Below, piece after piece: positions 1 through 5,701 of a stretch of DNA of 6,910 nt. A program made the position numbers and the translations under genes. Each line of letters starts with the position of its first letter. The first letter of the stretch is position 1. Source of the DNA: Clostridiales bacterium (GTDB lineage: Bacteria; Bacillota; Clostridia; Lachnospirales; Lachnospiraceae); the NCBI GenBank assembly GCA_019418195.1, contig DYCJ01000139.1, positions 1-6,910 of the forward strand, read 5' to 3'. The notes beneath the pieces are model-generated. The model saw nothing but the letters and a program-made list of their open reading frames with translations. It was not told where the DNA came from and made no database searches.

Positions 1-242
1 CCCTCGATGCACTGACGGCGGAGGAAGTCTTCTACATGGCGACAAAAGGCGGCGGAGCGTTCTTCGGTAAAGTGGGAAGCTTCGAGCCGGGGTATGAGTT
101 CGACGCAGTCGTACTGGATGACAGCCGTCTGAAGCATCCACAGCCTCTGGATATCAGGAGCAGACTGGAGCGTATGATCTATCTGGCGGATGAGCGTGAG
201 ATCCGGGCAAAATATGTGAAAGGGAAGGAAATCGGGAGGTGA
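1..242 (+). CDS. guaD: Guanine deaminase, C-terminal fragment (5' end outside window)
   Basis: This is the last ~79 codons of an amidohydrolase-superfamily enzyme; the frame is open from the left edge to the TGA at 240-242. Guanine deaminase hydrolyses guanine to xanthine plus ammonia in the cytoplasm. The visible residues carry the family's C-terminal signature: an A-T-K-G-G-G-A-F-F-G-K-V-G-S-F stretch, then a G-Y-E-F-D-A-V-V-L-D-D segment that rebuilds the small beta domain, then R-L-E-R-M-I-Y-L-A-D. The zinc ligands lie upstream and cannot be checked. The ATG at 36 is internal, because the coding sense continues to its left (L-D-A-L-T-A-E-E-V-F-Y). The stop codon lies inside the ribosome site of the next gene, xdhA, so the two are probably co-transcribed and translationally coupled. 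The product, xanthine, is the substrate of the enzyme encoded next. SsnA or another amidohydrolase is the main alternative, but the KGGG..FGKVGSF motif favours guanine deaminase. Confidence 0.85.
   Translation, partial: LDALTAEEVFYMATKGGGAFFGKVGSFEPGYEFDAVVLDDSRLKHPQPLDIRSRLERMIYLADEREIRAKYVKGKEIGR
235..242 (+). promoter_or_regulatory. Ribosome binding site of xdhA overlapping the guaD stop codon
   Basis: GGAGGTGA lies seven bases (counted from GGAGG) before the ATG at 247. Its last three bases are the guaD stop codon, so a ribosome finishing guaD sits directly on the xdhA start. This fixes the xdhA start and suggests translational coupling. Confidence 0.85.
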
Positions 243-246
243 GTAT

Positions 247-2598
247 ATGGCAGAAAAGGATACTGTCAGGAAAGACCATGTGATCGGTAAGAGCGTGAAA
301 CGTGTAGATGCATTTGAGAAAGTAACCGGCCGCGCAAAGTATACGGATGATCTGTGCGACAGAAATGCATATGTGGCGAAGGTGCTCCATTCCACGATCG
401 CTCACGGGTATGTGAAGTCTGTTGACACGTCTGAGGCAGAGAAGATTCCGGGTGTGGTCAAAATTGTCACATGTTTTGACGTGCCGGAGTATTATTTCCC
501 GACGGCCGGACACCCGTGGTCAACGGAAGAGGAACATCAGGACGTGGCAGACCGGCTGCTCTTAGAGCGGCACGTCAGATATTACGGAGATGACGTGGCT
601 GCCGTGATAGCGGAAAATGAAGTGGCGGCATCTCAGGCGCTGTGGGCGCTGAAAGTGGAGTATGAGGAACTGCCGTTTGTCCTTGACGTACACAAAGCGA
701 TGGAGGACGGCGCCCCGCAGATACATGAGAAATATCCCAATAATATCCTGAAACACACGTCGATCCGGAACGGAGATTATGAGAACGCCATAAAAGAACC
801 CGGGCTCACCAAGGTAGAGGGATGGTATCAGACTCCGACTGTGCAGCACTGTCACATAGAGAATCCGGTCTGCTATGCCTATATGGAGCAGGGGAGGGTC
901 GTCGTCGTTACCTCCACCCAGATCCCTCACATCTGCCGGCGTGTAGTCGGTCAGGCGCTGGGGATACCGTGGGGGAAAGTCCGTATCATCAAGCCGTACA
1001 TCGGCGGTGGATTTGGAAATAAGCAGGACGTCCTCTACGAACCGCTCTGTGCTTATCTGACTACGGTGGTAGGCGGAAGAACGGTCAAAATGGATATTTC
1101 CAGGGAGGAGACATTCGCATCTACAAGAGTACGGCATGCGATCCATTTCCACATTATCTCGTATGTGAGGCCGGATGGCACATATGCGGCCCGTAAATTT
1201 GAGAGTTTCTCGGATCAGGGCGGATATGCGTCCCACGGACACAGTATTGCGGCGAAAGGTATGGGGTGTTTCCCGCAGCTCTATCCGTGCCCGAATATAG
1301 AGGCTGATACATATACAGTATTTACAAACAAGGCGGCTTCCGGAGCCATGAGAGGCTATGGCATTCCGCAGGCCATGTTCGCCATGGAGAGCCATACCGA
1401 TGATGTGGCCCGTGCCATCGGAGTACCGCCGTATGAGTTCCGCATGAAAAATGTCATGCCGAAGGGGTTCAAAGACGGGTTTTCGAAAAATGTAAACTAT
1501 TATGATACATTCCGGGAATGTATGGAGAAGGGAAGAAAAGAGTTCGACTACGACGGGCGGCTTGCGAAATACTCTCATCAGACGGGAGATATCCGACGCG
1601 GTGTCGGAATGTCCGTCTTCTGGTACAACACAGGTGTATGGCCCATCTCCCTTGAGACATCCGCGTGCCGTATGGTGCTCAATCAGGACGGCAGTATCCA
1701 GGTGCAGGTAGGAGAGACCGAGATCGGACAGGGCGCGGATACGGCCTTCGCGCAGATGGCGGCGGAGACGGTGGGGATCCCGTTCGAGATGGTGCATGTC
1801 ATTTCCACTCAGGATACGGATGTGACTCCGTTCGGAACCGGCGCATACGCCTCCAGACAGACTTACATGGCGGGATTCTCTATCCGTCAGACCGGGGAAC
1901 TTTTGAAAGAGAAAATCATAGAGACAGCCCATGATCTGACTCGTCAGATGAAAGAAAATCTGGATATTGTAAACGGAAATATTGTCCGTATAACTGACGG
2001 CGAGATTCTCATGTCCCTTGGCGAGCTGGCGACGGAGAAGCTTTACAGTCTGACTGACAACGGGCATCTCACAGCGGAGAGCAGCTATCAGATCAAGAAT
2101 AATGCATATTCCTTCGGATGTACATTTGTGGAGGTGGAAGTCGATATTCCGGGATGCAGGGCAGAGGTGACAGATATCCTGAATGTCCATGACTGCGGAC
2201 GGCTGATCAATCCGGCGCTTGCCGAAGCTCAGGTGCATGGCGGCATGAGCATGGCGATCGGATATGCGCTTTCAGAGAAGCTGCTCTATGATGAGCGGAC
2301 AGGAAGACCGCTGAACAATAACCTTCTGGATTACAAACTCTCAACATTTATGGATCATCCGGATCTCCACGCGGCATTTATCGAGAATTATGAGCCGACC
2401 AGTGCATACGGAACGAAAGCACTTGGGGAGCCGCCGGCATGTTCACCTGCTCCGGCGATCCGAAATGCAATCCTGCAGGCGACAGGCGTGGCGTTAAATG
2501 AGATACCGATGAGACCGCATCTGCTGTTCGACGAGTTCCAAAAAGCAGGACTGTTACGATCTGATCACGGCGGAAATGAGGTGAAAGATTATGTATGA
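247..2598 (+). CDS. xdhA: Xanthine dehydrogenase, molybdopterin-binding subunit
   Basis: This 783-residue protein is the catalytic large subunit of a molybdenum hydroxylase that oxidises hypoxanthine/xanthine at the Mo centre and passes electrons through 2Fe-2S clusters to FAD. It reads co-linearly with E. coli XdhA (about 750 residues) over its whole length, including V-D-A-F-E-K-V-T-G-R-A-K-Y-T-D-D near the N-terminus. Mo-cofactor motifs in order: T-Q-I-P-H at 224-228, G-G-G-F-G-N-K-Q at 253-260, A-M-R-G-Y-G-I-P-Q at 367-375 (Arg369 matches bovine Arg880), G-E-T-E-I-G-Q-G-A-D-T at 489-499, A-S-R-Q at 535-538, N-V-H-D-C-G at 646-651 and G-E-P-P at 727-730, with Glu728 as the expected catalytic base. 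Gln260 sits where bovine XDH has substrate-binding Glu802; E. coli XdhA, as I recall it, also has Gln. The start is set by the GGAGGTGA site. The 3' end overlaps the next gene by 8 bases. No signal peptide is seen, so it is cytoplasmic. The family assignment is firm; the exact purine substrate is inferred. Confidence 0.93.
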   Translation: MAEKDTVRKDHVIGKSVKRVDAFEKVTGRAKYTDDLCDRNAYVAKVLHSTIAHGYVKSVDTSEAEKIPGVVKIVTCFDVPEYYFPTAGHPWSTEEEHQDVADRLLLERHVRYYGDDVAAVIAENEVAASQALWALKVEYEELPFVLDVHKAMEDGAPQIHEKYPNNILKHTSIRNGDYENAIKEPGLTKVEGWYQTPTVQHCHIENPVCYAYMEQGRVVVVTSTQIPHICRRVVGQALGIPWGKVRIIKPYIGGGFGNKQDVLYEPLCAYLTTVVGGRTVKMDISREETFASTRVRHAIHFHIISYVRPDGTYAARKFESFSDQGGYASHGHSIAAKGMGCFPQLYPCPNIEADTYTVFTNKAASGAMRGYGIPQAMFAMESHTDDVARAIGVPPYEFRMKNVMPKGFKDGFSKNVNYYDTFRECMEKGRKEFDYDGRLAKYSHQTGDIRRGVGMSVFWYNTGVWPISLETSACRMVLNQDGSIQVQVGETEIGQGADTAFAQMAAETVGIPFEMVHVISTQDTDVTPFGTGAYASRQTYMAGFSIRQTGELLKEKIIETAHDLTRQMKENLDIVNGNIVRITDGEILMSLGELATEKLYSLTDNGHLTAESSYQIKNNAYSFGCTFVEVEVDIPGCRAEVTDILNVHDCGRLINPALAEAQVHGGMSMAIGYALSEKLLYDERTGRPLNNNLLDYKLSTFMDHPDLHAAFIENYEPTSAYGTKALGEPPACSPAPAIRNAILQATGVALNEIPMRPHLLFDEFQKAGLLRSDHGGNEVKDYV
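2578..2583 (+). promoter_or_regulatory. Ribosome binding site of the xdhB-xdhC fusion gene inside xdhA
   Basis: GAGGTG within the last xdhA codons lies seven bases before the ATG at 2591. This spacing supports the ATG at 2591 over the in-frame ATG at 2600 and gives an 8-base overlap with xdhA, a typical arrangement for subunits made in fixed ratio. Confidence 0.7.
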
Positions 2599-4084
2599 TA
2601 TGAAAGCGCTGTATGAGGCAAAAAGTGTGGGGGATGCGGTCAGGCTGCTTCAGGAGCATCCGCAGGCGCAGATCATTGCAGGCGGCAGTGACGTGCTCGT
2701 CCAGATGAGAGAAGGAAAGCGCGCCGGGGTAGAACTGGTGAGCATATATGGCTTGGACGAACTGCGCGGCGTGACAATAGAGAAAGACGGAACCATCCGG
2801 ATCGGATCACTGACGAGCTTCTCCCATATCACGAAAGACCCGCTTATTCAGAAGTATATAGCTGTGCTCGGTGAAGCGGTGGATATGGTAGGCGGTCCCC
2901 AGATCAGAAACATTGGTACGATCGGCGGGAACACATGCAACGGCGTGACTTCTGCGGACTCGGCGTCCACTTTGTTTGCGTGGGACGCACGGATCGAGCT
3001 GACAGGGCCGGAGGGCGTGCGCGTGCTTCCGATCAGGGATTTTTACATAAAGGCAGGTAAAGTAGATATAAGGCCCGGTGAAATCCAGACCGCGATCCTG
3101 ATTCCGAAGGAATCTTATGAGGGCTATGCCGGTCATTATATTAAGTACGCAATGAGAAATGCAATGGATATCGCTACACTGGGATGTTCTGTAAATGTAA
3201 AACTTTCTGATAACAAGAAAATATTTACAAATATTCGTATCGCATATGGAGTTGCAGGGCCGACCCCCATGCGTGCGGTACATGCAGAAGAGGCCGGAAG
3301 AGGACTTGAGGTTACAGAGGAGAGCATTGAGAAGATCAGCGACACTGTACTCGAAGATGTAACGCCCCGCGACAGCTGGAGAGCAAGTAAAGCATTCCGT
3401 GAACATATCTCAAAAGTTCTTTGCAAAAAAGCTCTGCGTGAGGCGGTCAGAAGAGCCGGCGGCATGACTGCGGAACAAAATCCGGCGGCTTCGGACAGTG
3501 AGACGGCCGGGCCCGCGGAGAAGAAAGAACAGCCGGGAGTGGAATCAGGAGCATCCCGCCATACGATCATGACAGATCCCGAGAGCGGAAAGCAGTATAA
3601 ACTGGTGCGCTGCCGTATCAACGGTATGGAGCGTGAGACGATGGTCGATGTAAGAGCTTCGCTCACTGATATGCTTCGCAATGATTATTCCCTGACCAGT
3701 GTCAAGAAAGGCTGTGAGGTGGGCGAGTGCGGCGCCTGCAATGTGATCATCGACGGAGAGTGCTTTAACTCCTGCATCTATCTTGCAGTGTGGGCGGACG
3801 GAAAAGAGATCCGCACTCTGGAAGGACTGATGGGGCCGGATGGCGAGCTCTCAGATATTCAGCAGGCTTTTATCGATGAGGCGGCAGTACAGTGCGGATT
3901 CTGTACACCGGGTGTCATCATGAGCGCCGTTGAGATCCTTGAGAGCGGCAAAGAGTACACGAGAGATGAGCTCAGGAAGCTGCTCTCCGGACATCTGTGC
4001 AGGTGTACGGGATATGAAAATATCCTGAATGCCGTGGAGAAGACGATGAAGAAGAGACTGGGGAATACAGATAAAATTAATTGA
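2591..4084 (+). CDS. Fused xanthine dehydrogenase FAD-binding (XdhB-like) and 2Fe-2S (XdhC-like) subunit
   Basis: This 497-residue protein joins two subunits that are separate in E. coli. Residues 1-292 match XdhB: an FAD-binding segment I-A-G-G-S-D-V-L-V-Q at 29-38, G-G-P-Q-I-R-N-I-G-T-I-G-G-N at 101-114, and an end that closely parallels the XdhB terminus (T-P-R-D-S-W-R-A-S-K-A-F-R at 258-270). Residues 293-335 are a linker rich in Ala, Glu, Ser, Pro and Gly. Residues 336-488 match XdhC: a plant-ferredoxin-type cluster site C375-x4-C380-x2-C383-x11-C395, then a second cluster site C435-x2-C438-x31-C470-x-C472 with Gln434 beside the first cysteine. All eight iron ligands are present. Electrons should pass from Mo (XdhA) through both clusters to FAD. 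The order FAD then FeS is opposite to Rhodobacter XdhA and eukaryotic XDH, where FeS comes first. The frame is continuous with no sign of a frameshift. The Met at 327 (base 3569) could be a relic of a former xdhC start but has no well-spaced ribosome site. A terminator follows. Confidence 0.93.
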   Translation: MYDMKALYEAKSVGDAVRLLQEHPQAQIIAGGSDVLVQMREGKRAGVELVSIYGLDELRGVTIEKDGTIRIGSLTSFSHITKDPLIQKYIAVLGEAVDMVGGPQIRNIGTIGGNTCNGVTSADSASTLFAWDARIELTGPEGVRVLPIRDFYIKAGKVDIRPGEIQTAILIPKESYEGYAGHYIKYAMRNAMDIATLGCSVNVKLSDNKKIFTNIRIAYGVAGPTPMRAVHAEEAGRGLEVTEESIEKISDTVLEDVTPRDSWRASKAFREHISKVLCKKALREAVRRAGGMTAEQNPAASDSETAGPAEKKEQPGVESGASRHTIMTDPESGKQYKLVRCRINGMERETMVDVRASLTDMLRNDYSLTSVKKGCEVGECGACNVIIDGECFNSCIYLAVWADGKEIRTLEGLMGPDGELSDIQQAFIDEAAVQCGFCTPGVIMSAVEILESGKEYTRDELRKLLSGHLCRCTGYENILNAVEKTMKKRLGNTDKIN

Positions 4085-4104
4085 AGTATTGGATTTGTCT
4101 TATT

Positions 4105-4162
4105 AAAGCAGACAGCAGGATTGTAGTAAATCTGATTTACAAGAGAATGCCGTCTGCTTTTT
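4105..4162 (+). terminator. Rho-independent terminator of the guaD-xdh operon
   Basis: AAAGCAGAC (4105-4113) pairs perfectly with GTCTGCTTT (4152-4160), followed by further Ts to 4162 and a T-rich stretch to about 4180. Past an A-C mismatch the stem continues with GCA/TGC. A second small hairpin, GTAAAT/ATTTAC (4126-4131/4135-4140), sits inside the loop. It starts about 20 bases after the stop codon of the fused subunit and separates the xdh operon from the sigma factor unit. Confidence 0.85.
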
Positions 4163-4200
4163 CTATTGCTTTTTTCTTTTCTGGCAATTAGCATAAAATC

Positions 4201-4230
4201 TGTAACACTTCCGCATCTCGTGAGTTAATA
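4201..4230 (+). promoter_or_regulatory. Possible ECF-type promoter of the sigma/anti-sigma unit
   Basis: TGTAAC at 4201-4206 has the AAC core of ECF-sigma -35 elements, and CGTGAGTTAATA follows from 4219. Many ECF factors read promoters of the form TG(A/T)AAC then CGT-, so self-activation is plausible. The gap from AAC to CGT is only 12 bases against the usual 16 or so. If the true -10 is the AGTTAA at 4223, the gap becomes 16. This is a tentative reading with no experimental or comparative support. Confidence 0.3.
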
Positions 4231-4251
4231 AGGTGAAAGGGGGAGAAAGGC

Positions 4252-4755
4252 ATGGATTTCGAACGCATATACCGTATGTATTTCAAAGATGTATTCCTGT
4301 ATCTGCGGGCCCTGTCAGCCGACACTGACACAGCGGAAGAGATCACTCAGGAAACGTTTGTGAAAGCGCTGAGATCGATCGACACTTTCGACGGCTCAAA
4401 GGATATCAGGGCATGGCTGTTTACGATCGCCAGAAATACATATTACACATACTGCAGGCGGCAGGCCAGATATGCCGATGAGGAACTGTCCGAAAATGAG
4501 CCGGACATACGGCCTGATTTTACAGAGCAGTTTGCGGACGAAGAGCGTGCCCTTCAGATCCACCGGTTCCTGCATGGTATGGACGAGCCCTATAAAGAGG
4601 TCTTCAGCCTGAGAGTGTTCGGGGAACTGCCTTTCGAGAAGATCGGGGCGATATTCGGGAAGAGTTCCGGGTGGGCGAGAGTGACGTTCTACCGTGCCAA
4701 GAAGCAGATCATAGAGTATATGGAGGTGACGGAACATGAAGAAGATAAGCTGTAA
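4252..4755 (+). CDS. ECF-family RNA polymerase sigma factor (sigma-70 family, group IV)
   Basis: This 167-residue protein has only the two sigma domains that define ECF factors. Sigma2 spans about residues 5-70: the start resembles Y-R-M-Y-F-K-D-V-F-L-Y-L, then A-E-E-I-T-Q-E-T-F-V-K-A-L at 28-40, then the -10 recognition part A-W-L-F-T-I-A-R-N at 54-62. A variable acidic linker runs to about 98. Sigma4 spans about 99-156, with a helix-turn-helix P-F-E-K-I-G-A-I-F-G-K-S-S-G-W-A-R-V-T-F-Y-R-A-K at 127-150 that reads the -35 element. It would redirect core RNA polymerase to a small regulon when released by the anti-sigma factor encoded next. The ATG at 4252 follows a purine-rich ribosome site (GGGGGAGAAAGG, 4239-4250). 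The 3' end overlaps the anti-sigma gene by 20 bases. The regulon is unknown; nothing in sequence ties it to the purine genes. Confidence 0.93.
   Translation: MDFERIYRMYFKDVFLYLRALSADTDTAEEITQETFVKALRSIDTFDGSKDIRAWLFTIARNTYYTYCRRQARYADEELSENEPDIRPDFTEQFADEERALQIHRFLHGMDEPYKEVFSLRVFGELPFEKIGAIFGKSSGWARVTFYRAKKQIIEYMEVTEHEEDKL
4722..4726 (+). promoter_or_regulatory. Ribosome binding site of the anti-sigma gene inside the sigma factor gene
   Basis: GGAGG lies nine bases before the ATG at 4736, inside the last codons of the sigma factor. It fixes a start that overlaps the sigma gene by 20 bases, so production of the inhibitor is probably coupled to translation of the sigma factor. Confidence 0.75.
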
Positions 4756-5410
4756 CATTATTAAAGATATACTGCCGCTCTATCTGGACGGAGTGGTGAG
4801 CGACGATACCAGACAGATGGTGGAAGAACATCTGAGGACTTGTGATCAGTGCAGGGAGGAGGCTGTGACGCTGAAGCAGGATGTGGTCCTGCCTGCCAGT
4901 AAGAGTGTACGGCTCGCAGAGACAAAAGTGGTGAAAGGATTGAAAAGGAAACTTTTCAGGAAGAAATTCCTTATATCTGCAGTGTCAGTCATCATAACGA
5001 TCGCTATATTGGCAGGTATTTATTCCTACATGGTGATGACGGAGACATGTGTGCCTTACAATAGTGGAAAGGTGCAGATAGAAGAGGAAAACGGAGCATT
5101 GTATGTAGTCTATGAAGGGGACGATCTGGGCGGCACAGTCAGCTTTGATCCGATGAAAGTCAATGTTGACGGGGAAGAGGAGACGGTATTTTCATTCTAT
5201 TGCTATACAACCCTCTGGTCTGAGTATGTTGAGCCTTTATTTGACGATGAGACTGAGCAGACCCGGAAAAAGCTTATGTACGTGGGCGAGGAAGATGAGA
5301 TAGACAGAGTTTATTACGGGCAATTCAACAGCGATGATCCGCTGACGCCGGACTATAACTACGCTTCTGTACTTGCCGGACCGGATATGGAAGTTGTGTG
5401 GGAAAAGTGA
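4736..5410 (+). CDS. Zinc-finger (zf-HC2) transmembrane anti-sigma factor
   Basis: This 224-residue membrane protein should hold the preceding ECF sigma factor inactive until a signal is sensed. Residues 1-45 form a ZAS/zf-HC2 domain: Cys6 followed by I-I-K-D-I-L-P-L-Y-L-D-G, then His32-x3-Cys36-x2-Cys39, the usual zinc-binding set. A basic stretch K-G-L-K-R-K-L-F-R-K-K (67-77) precedes one hydrophobic segment at about 78-100, giving an N-inside topology. Residues 101-224 would lie outside the membrane; they are acidic, rich in Tyr and Asp/Glu, and resemble no sensor domain I recognise. Cys105 and Cys156 are the only cysteines in this part and could form a disulfide. The gene overlaps the sigma gene by 20 bases and ends 12 bases before a strong terminator. 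The anti-sigma role rests on the ZAS motif and pairing; the signal is unknown. Confidence 0.88.
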   Translation: MKKISCNIIKDILPLYLDGVVSDDTRQMVEEHLRTCDQCREEAVTLKQDVVLPASKSVRLAETKVVKGLKRKLFRKKFLISAVSVIITIAILAGIYSYMVMTETCVPYNSGKVQIEEENGALYVVYEGDDLGGTVSFDPMKVNVDGEEETVFSFYCYTTLWSEYVEPLFDDETEQTRKKLMYVGEEDEIDRVYYGQFNSDDPLTPDYNYASVLAGPDMEVVWEK

Positions 5411-5422
5411 CAGAAACAAAAA

Positions 5423-5471
5423 GAGGACATCCGATCAGTACATGGCATAACTGTCGGATGTCCTCCTTTTT
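5423..5471 (+). terminator. Strong rho-independent terminator, likely bidirectional
   Basis: GAGGACATCCGA (5423-5434) pairs perfectly with TCGGATGTCCTC (5454-5465), a 12-bp stem; CAG/CTG adds three pairs past a one-base bulge around a 12-base loop. TTTTT follows at 5467-5471 on the plus strand. AAAAA at 5418-5422 gives a matching T-run on the minus strand, so it can end both the sigma/anti-sigma transcript and the opposing ridA-arcC transcript. Confidence 0.9.
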
Positions 5472-5476
5472 ATGAT

Positions 5477-5498
5477 GTTGGGGGCAAAAGCCCCCAAC
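5477..5498. repeat. Perfect 9-bp hairpin with AAAA loop
   Basis: GTTGGGGGC, loop AAAA, GCCCCCAAC. It is flanked on both sides by a direct TATGATG (5471-5477 and 5499-5505). No T-run follows on either strand, so it is not a standard terminator. It forms the left end of the larger inverted-repeat element. Confidence 0.8.
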
Positions 5499-5606
5499 TA
5501 TGATGCCTACGGATTGTTCCGTGCTGCGCACTCTCACAATCCTGCCCAATATTCGCATATCGTGGGATATACATCCCACTTTTATGCTCATATCGGGGCG
5601 GGCCCC

Positions 5607-5654
5607 AAGGTCCTTCACCCACCTATGAGCAAGCTCATGTGGGTGAAGGACCTT
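5607..5654. repeat. 16-bp perfect stem-loop with nested apical hairpin
   Basis: AAGGTCCTTCACCCAC (5607-5622) pairs perfectly with 5639-5654. Inside, ATGAG/CTCAT (5625-5629/5634-5638) closes a CAAG loop, with only C-T unpaired between the two helices. TTTT at 5653-5656 overlaps the stem foot, so it might act as a weak back-up terminator on the plus strand. The apical TATGAGC could pair instead with GCTCATA at 5586-5592, an alternative fold. Confidence 0.8.
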
Positions 5655-5701
5655 TTGACCCTGGCATCATATTATATATTTTAGGAGTTTGATGATTTGT
5701 T

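Larger units (their letters stand above)
5471..5671. repeat. Hairpin-rich inverted-repeat element, MITE-like or structured RNA
   Basis: This non-coding block of about 200 bp fills the gap between convergent units. Its ends form an imperfect inverted repeat: 5471-5490 (TATGATGTTGGGGGCAAAAG) against the reverse complement of 5652-5671, with 16 of 20 positions identical. An inner TATGATGCC at 5499-5507 matches the right end perfectly over nine bases. Between them are several stem-loops: GTTGGGGGC/GCCCCCAAC (5477-5498), GGATTGT/ACAATCC (5511-5517/5536-5542) enclosing GTGC/GCAC, GTGGGAT/ATCCCAC (5562-5579), GGGGC/GCCCC (5595-5606) and a 16-bp stem at 5607-5654. CATATCG occurs twice (5556-5562, 5589-5595), each time just before a GC-rich hairpin. 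No transposase is present and no clear target duplication is seen beyond a possible TA. A dispersed non-autonomous element is my preferred reading; a structured RNA is the alternative. Confidence 0.55.

Noticed and set aside
562..2238. A 558-residue open frame on the minus strand, antisense to xdhA
   Set aside because: It lies wholly inside a well-supported gene, its predicted protein is Arg/His/Ile-rich with no family resemblance, and it reflects the codon pattern of xdhA.
2807..3681. Two overlapping minus-strand frames of 181-199 residues under the fused xdh gene
   Set aside because: They overlap each other and a gene with clear cofactor motifs; they have no recognisable domains.
3569..4084. 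A separate xdhC gene starting at the ATG at 3569
   Set aside because: The frame is continuous with the FAD domain and the nearest GGAG is 17 bases upstream, too far for a normal start. Internal initiation cannot be excluded but is not supported.
4166..4199. A housekeeping sigma-A promoter (TTGCTT ... TAAAAT) before the sigma gene
   Set aside because: The two boxes are 22 bases apart, too far, and the T-rich part belongs to the tail of the xdh terminator.
4751..4756. A second TGTAAC motif as a possible ECF promoter
   Set aside because: It falls on the sigma factor stop codon, has no -10 partner at a useful distance and no gene start behind it.
5472..5684. A 70-residue plus-strand open frame in the intergenic block
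   Set aside because: It is made of the arms of perfect hairpins, begins inside the terminator/element boundary, lacks a ribosome site and shows no protein-like pattern.
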